A DNA stretch of 64,000 nt from Echinococcus granulosus (Eukaryota; Platyhelminthes; Cestoda; Cyclophyllidea; Taeniidae): positions 418,800 through 482,799 of the forward strand of contig NW_020170388.1 of assembly GCF_000524195.1 (NCBI RefSeq), written 5' to 3'. This document shows positions 63,801 through 64,000 of this stretch, one piece after another. Each line of letters opens with the position of its first letter. Position 1 is the first letter of the stretch. Under the pieces are notes generated by a model that was given only the letters and a program-made list of their open reading frames with translations, did no database searches and was not told where the DNA came from. Position numbers and translations under genes: made by a program.

Positions 63801-63899
63801 CAGCAAATTTGCTCCATGGTGCTTCTTGTTATCTGCTTGTCGACCTCGTTACTGGCATTTTTATGCATTTTCCGCTCCAAATCAGTCGTTTCACGTCGC
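42858..63899 (+). CDS. GPR155: GPR155/LYCHOS-like lysosomal membrane protein, 5' part
   Basis: Eleven exons in phase: 42858-43049, 44282-44474, 44525-44724, 46086-46203, 46288-46402, 47756-47921, 54239-54394, 56078-56216, 57291-57465, 58055-58148 and 63804-63899; the gene continues beyond the window. Exon 1 has TQAKGLG and SFALPAVFF, exon 2 has SQSNDVALAYP, exon 3 YIYLFAPAQLVILNPLGY, and exon 6 ITREMMVLL. All match conserved positions of the PIN-like transporter domain of GPR155. Exons 8-11 encode further membrane spans like the GPCR-like part. In mammals GPR155 (LYCHOS) is a lysosomal cholesterol sensor that signals to mTORC1. The C-terminal DEP domain is not in view. The exon 6 acceptor is taken at 47755, because the upstream TTTGTAG at 47712-47718 would break the frame. 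Start is the first ATG (MSLSVPLP); the non-ATG codon at 42840 is not used. Confidence 0.93.
47922..54238. other. GPR155 intron 6 (6.3 kb) with repeat remnants
   Basis: No coding exon of the host gene fits here. It contains two diverged direct copies of a segment at about 50090-50225 and 50960-51090, sharing GGGGCTACTG, GCGGAAGT and CGTAACCAAAACGAAA. Near its right end is one arm of a large inverted repeat (about 53578-53958). Confidence 0.6.
53578..53958 (-). repeat. Inverted repeat, left arm
   Basis: The reverse complement of this stretch aligns along most of its length to 54883-55225, sharing for example CTCCTGGTGTCTACTCA, GCAGAAGGCTAAAA and TTGTTTGAATGGTGC-like segments. The copies are diverged, with small indels, so this is an old dispersed element rather than a fresh palindrome. 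No protein domain recognised. Confidence 0.75.
54883..55225 (+). repeat. Inverted repeat, right arm
   Basis: Partner of 53578-53958 in opposite orientation. Together they bracket GPR155 exon 7 (54239-54394). Short open frames in it (starting at 54842 and 55033) look like by-products. Confidence 0.75.
56256..56275 (+). repeat. Poly-C tract beside an exon donor
   Basis: Twelve C, one T, then seven C, starting 40 nt after the donor of exon 56078-56216. The run is followed by AG, giving the look of a splice acceptor. Confidence 0.9.
58149..63803. other. GPR155 intron 10 (5.7 kb), nothing recognised
   Basis: No exon of the host gene fits between 58148 and 63804. A region open on both strands at about 60600-60970 (124 codons plus, 97 codons minus) and a minus-strand Lys/Glu-rich frame at 60368-60132 carry no known motif. 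Otherwise AT-rich intron sequence. Confidence 0.5.
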
Positions 63900-64000
63900 G
63901 TAAGTCTGTTTGCCTACTCTGCACCCTTCTCCCTACATGAGAGCTTGCCTACCATTTCCGCTGCCGTTTTTAGCACTTAAGGTATTCAAAAATGCGAATT

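Noticed and set aside
1..64000. CRISPR arrays, bacterial operons, prophage or rRNA genes
   Set aside because: No spaced repeats, no tightly packed long ORFs and no rRNA-like stretches. The coding pattern is eukaryotic and spliced. tRNA genes were not systematically searchable by eye.

Overview
This is intron-rich eukaryotic DNA, not prokaryotic. Coding sequence lies in short exons (about 30-330 nt) with GT-AG or GC-AG junctions, and I could chain them in consistent reading phase. The gene set is metazoan: RNF170-like E3 ligase, VHS-domain adaptor, class V myosin, SCAMP and GPR155/LYCHOS. Very small introns (39, 47 and 48 nt) next to multi-kilobase ones, divergent protein sequences and moderate AT-richness would suit a parasitic flatworm such as a cestode or trematode. 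That placement is inference; I found no marker that proves the taxon. One 100-N assembly gap lies at 31423-31522.

Layout: (1) 573-1, minus strand, 5' part of an RNF170-like gene running off the left edge. (2) 574-7934, no gene I can support. (3) 12243-7950, minus strand, a VHS-domain gene whose 3' part exists as two cassettes (A and B), with a recent duplication around the last exons. (4) 13244-35190, plus strand, a class V myosin heavy chain in about 31 recognised exons, head to head with the VHS gene. It has motor, only two IQ motifs, coiled coil and globular tail; one tail segment is missing at the gap. (5) 35191-38619, no supported gene. (6) 42315-40215, minus strand, SCAMP, with a doubtful further C-terminal exon at 38752-38620. 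(7) 42858 to the right edge, plus strand, GPR155/LYCHOS-like gene (11 exons seen, continuing outside), head to head with SCAMP about 540 bp away.

The recognised genes share a theme of endomembrane traffic: ER quality control (RNF170), ubiquitin-cargo sorting (VHS), actin-based organelle transport (myosin V), post-Golgi/endosomal recycling (SCAMP) and lysosomal membrane sensing (GPR155). Whether this clustering means anything is unknown. The points most worth a second look are the two alternative VHS cassettes, three phase-supported GC-AG introns and a two-IQ lever arm in myosin V, and inverted repeats that bracket single exons.
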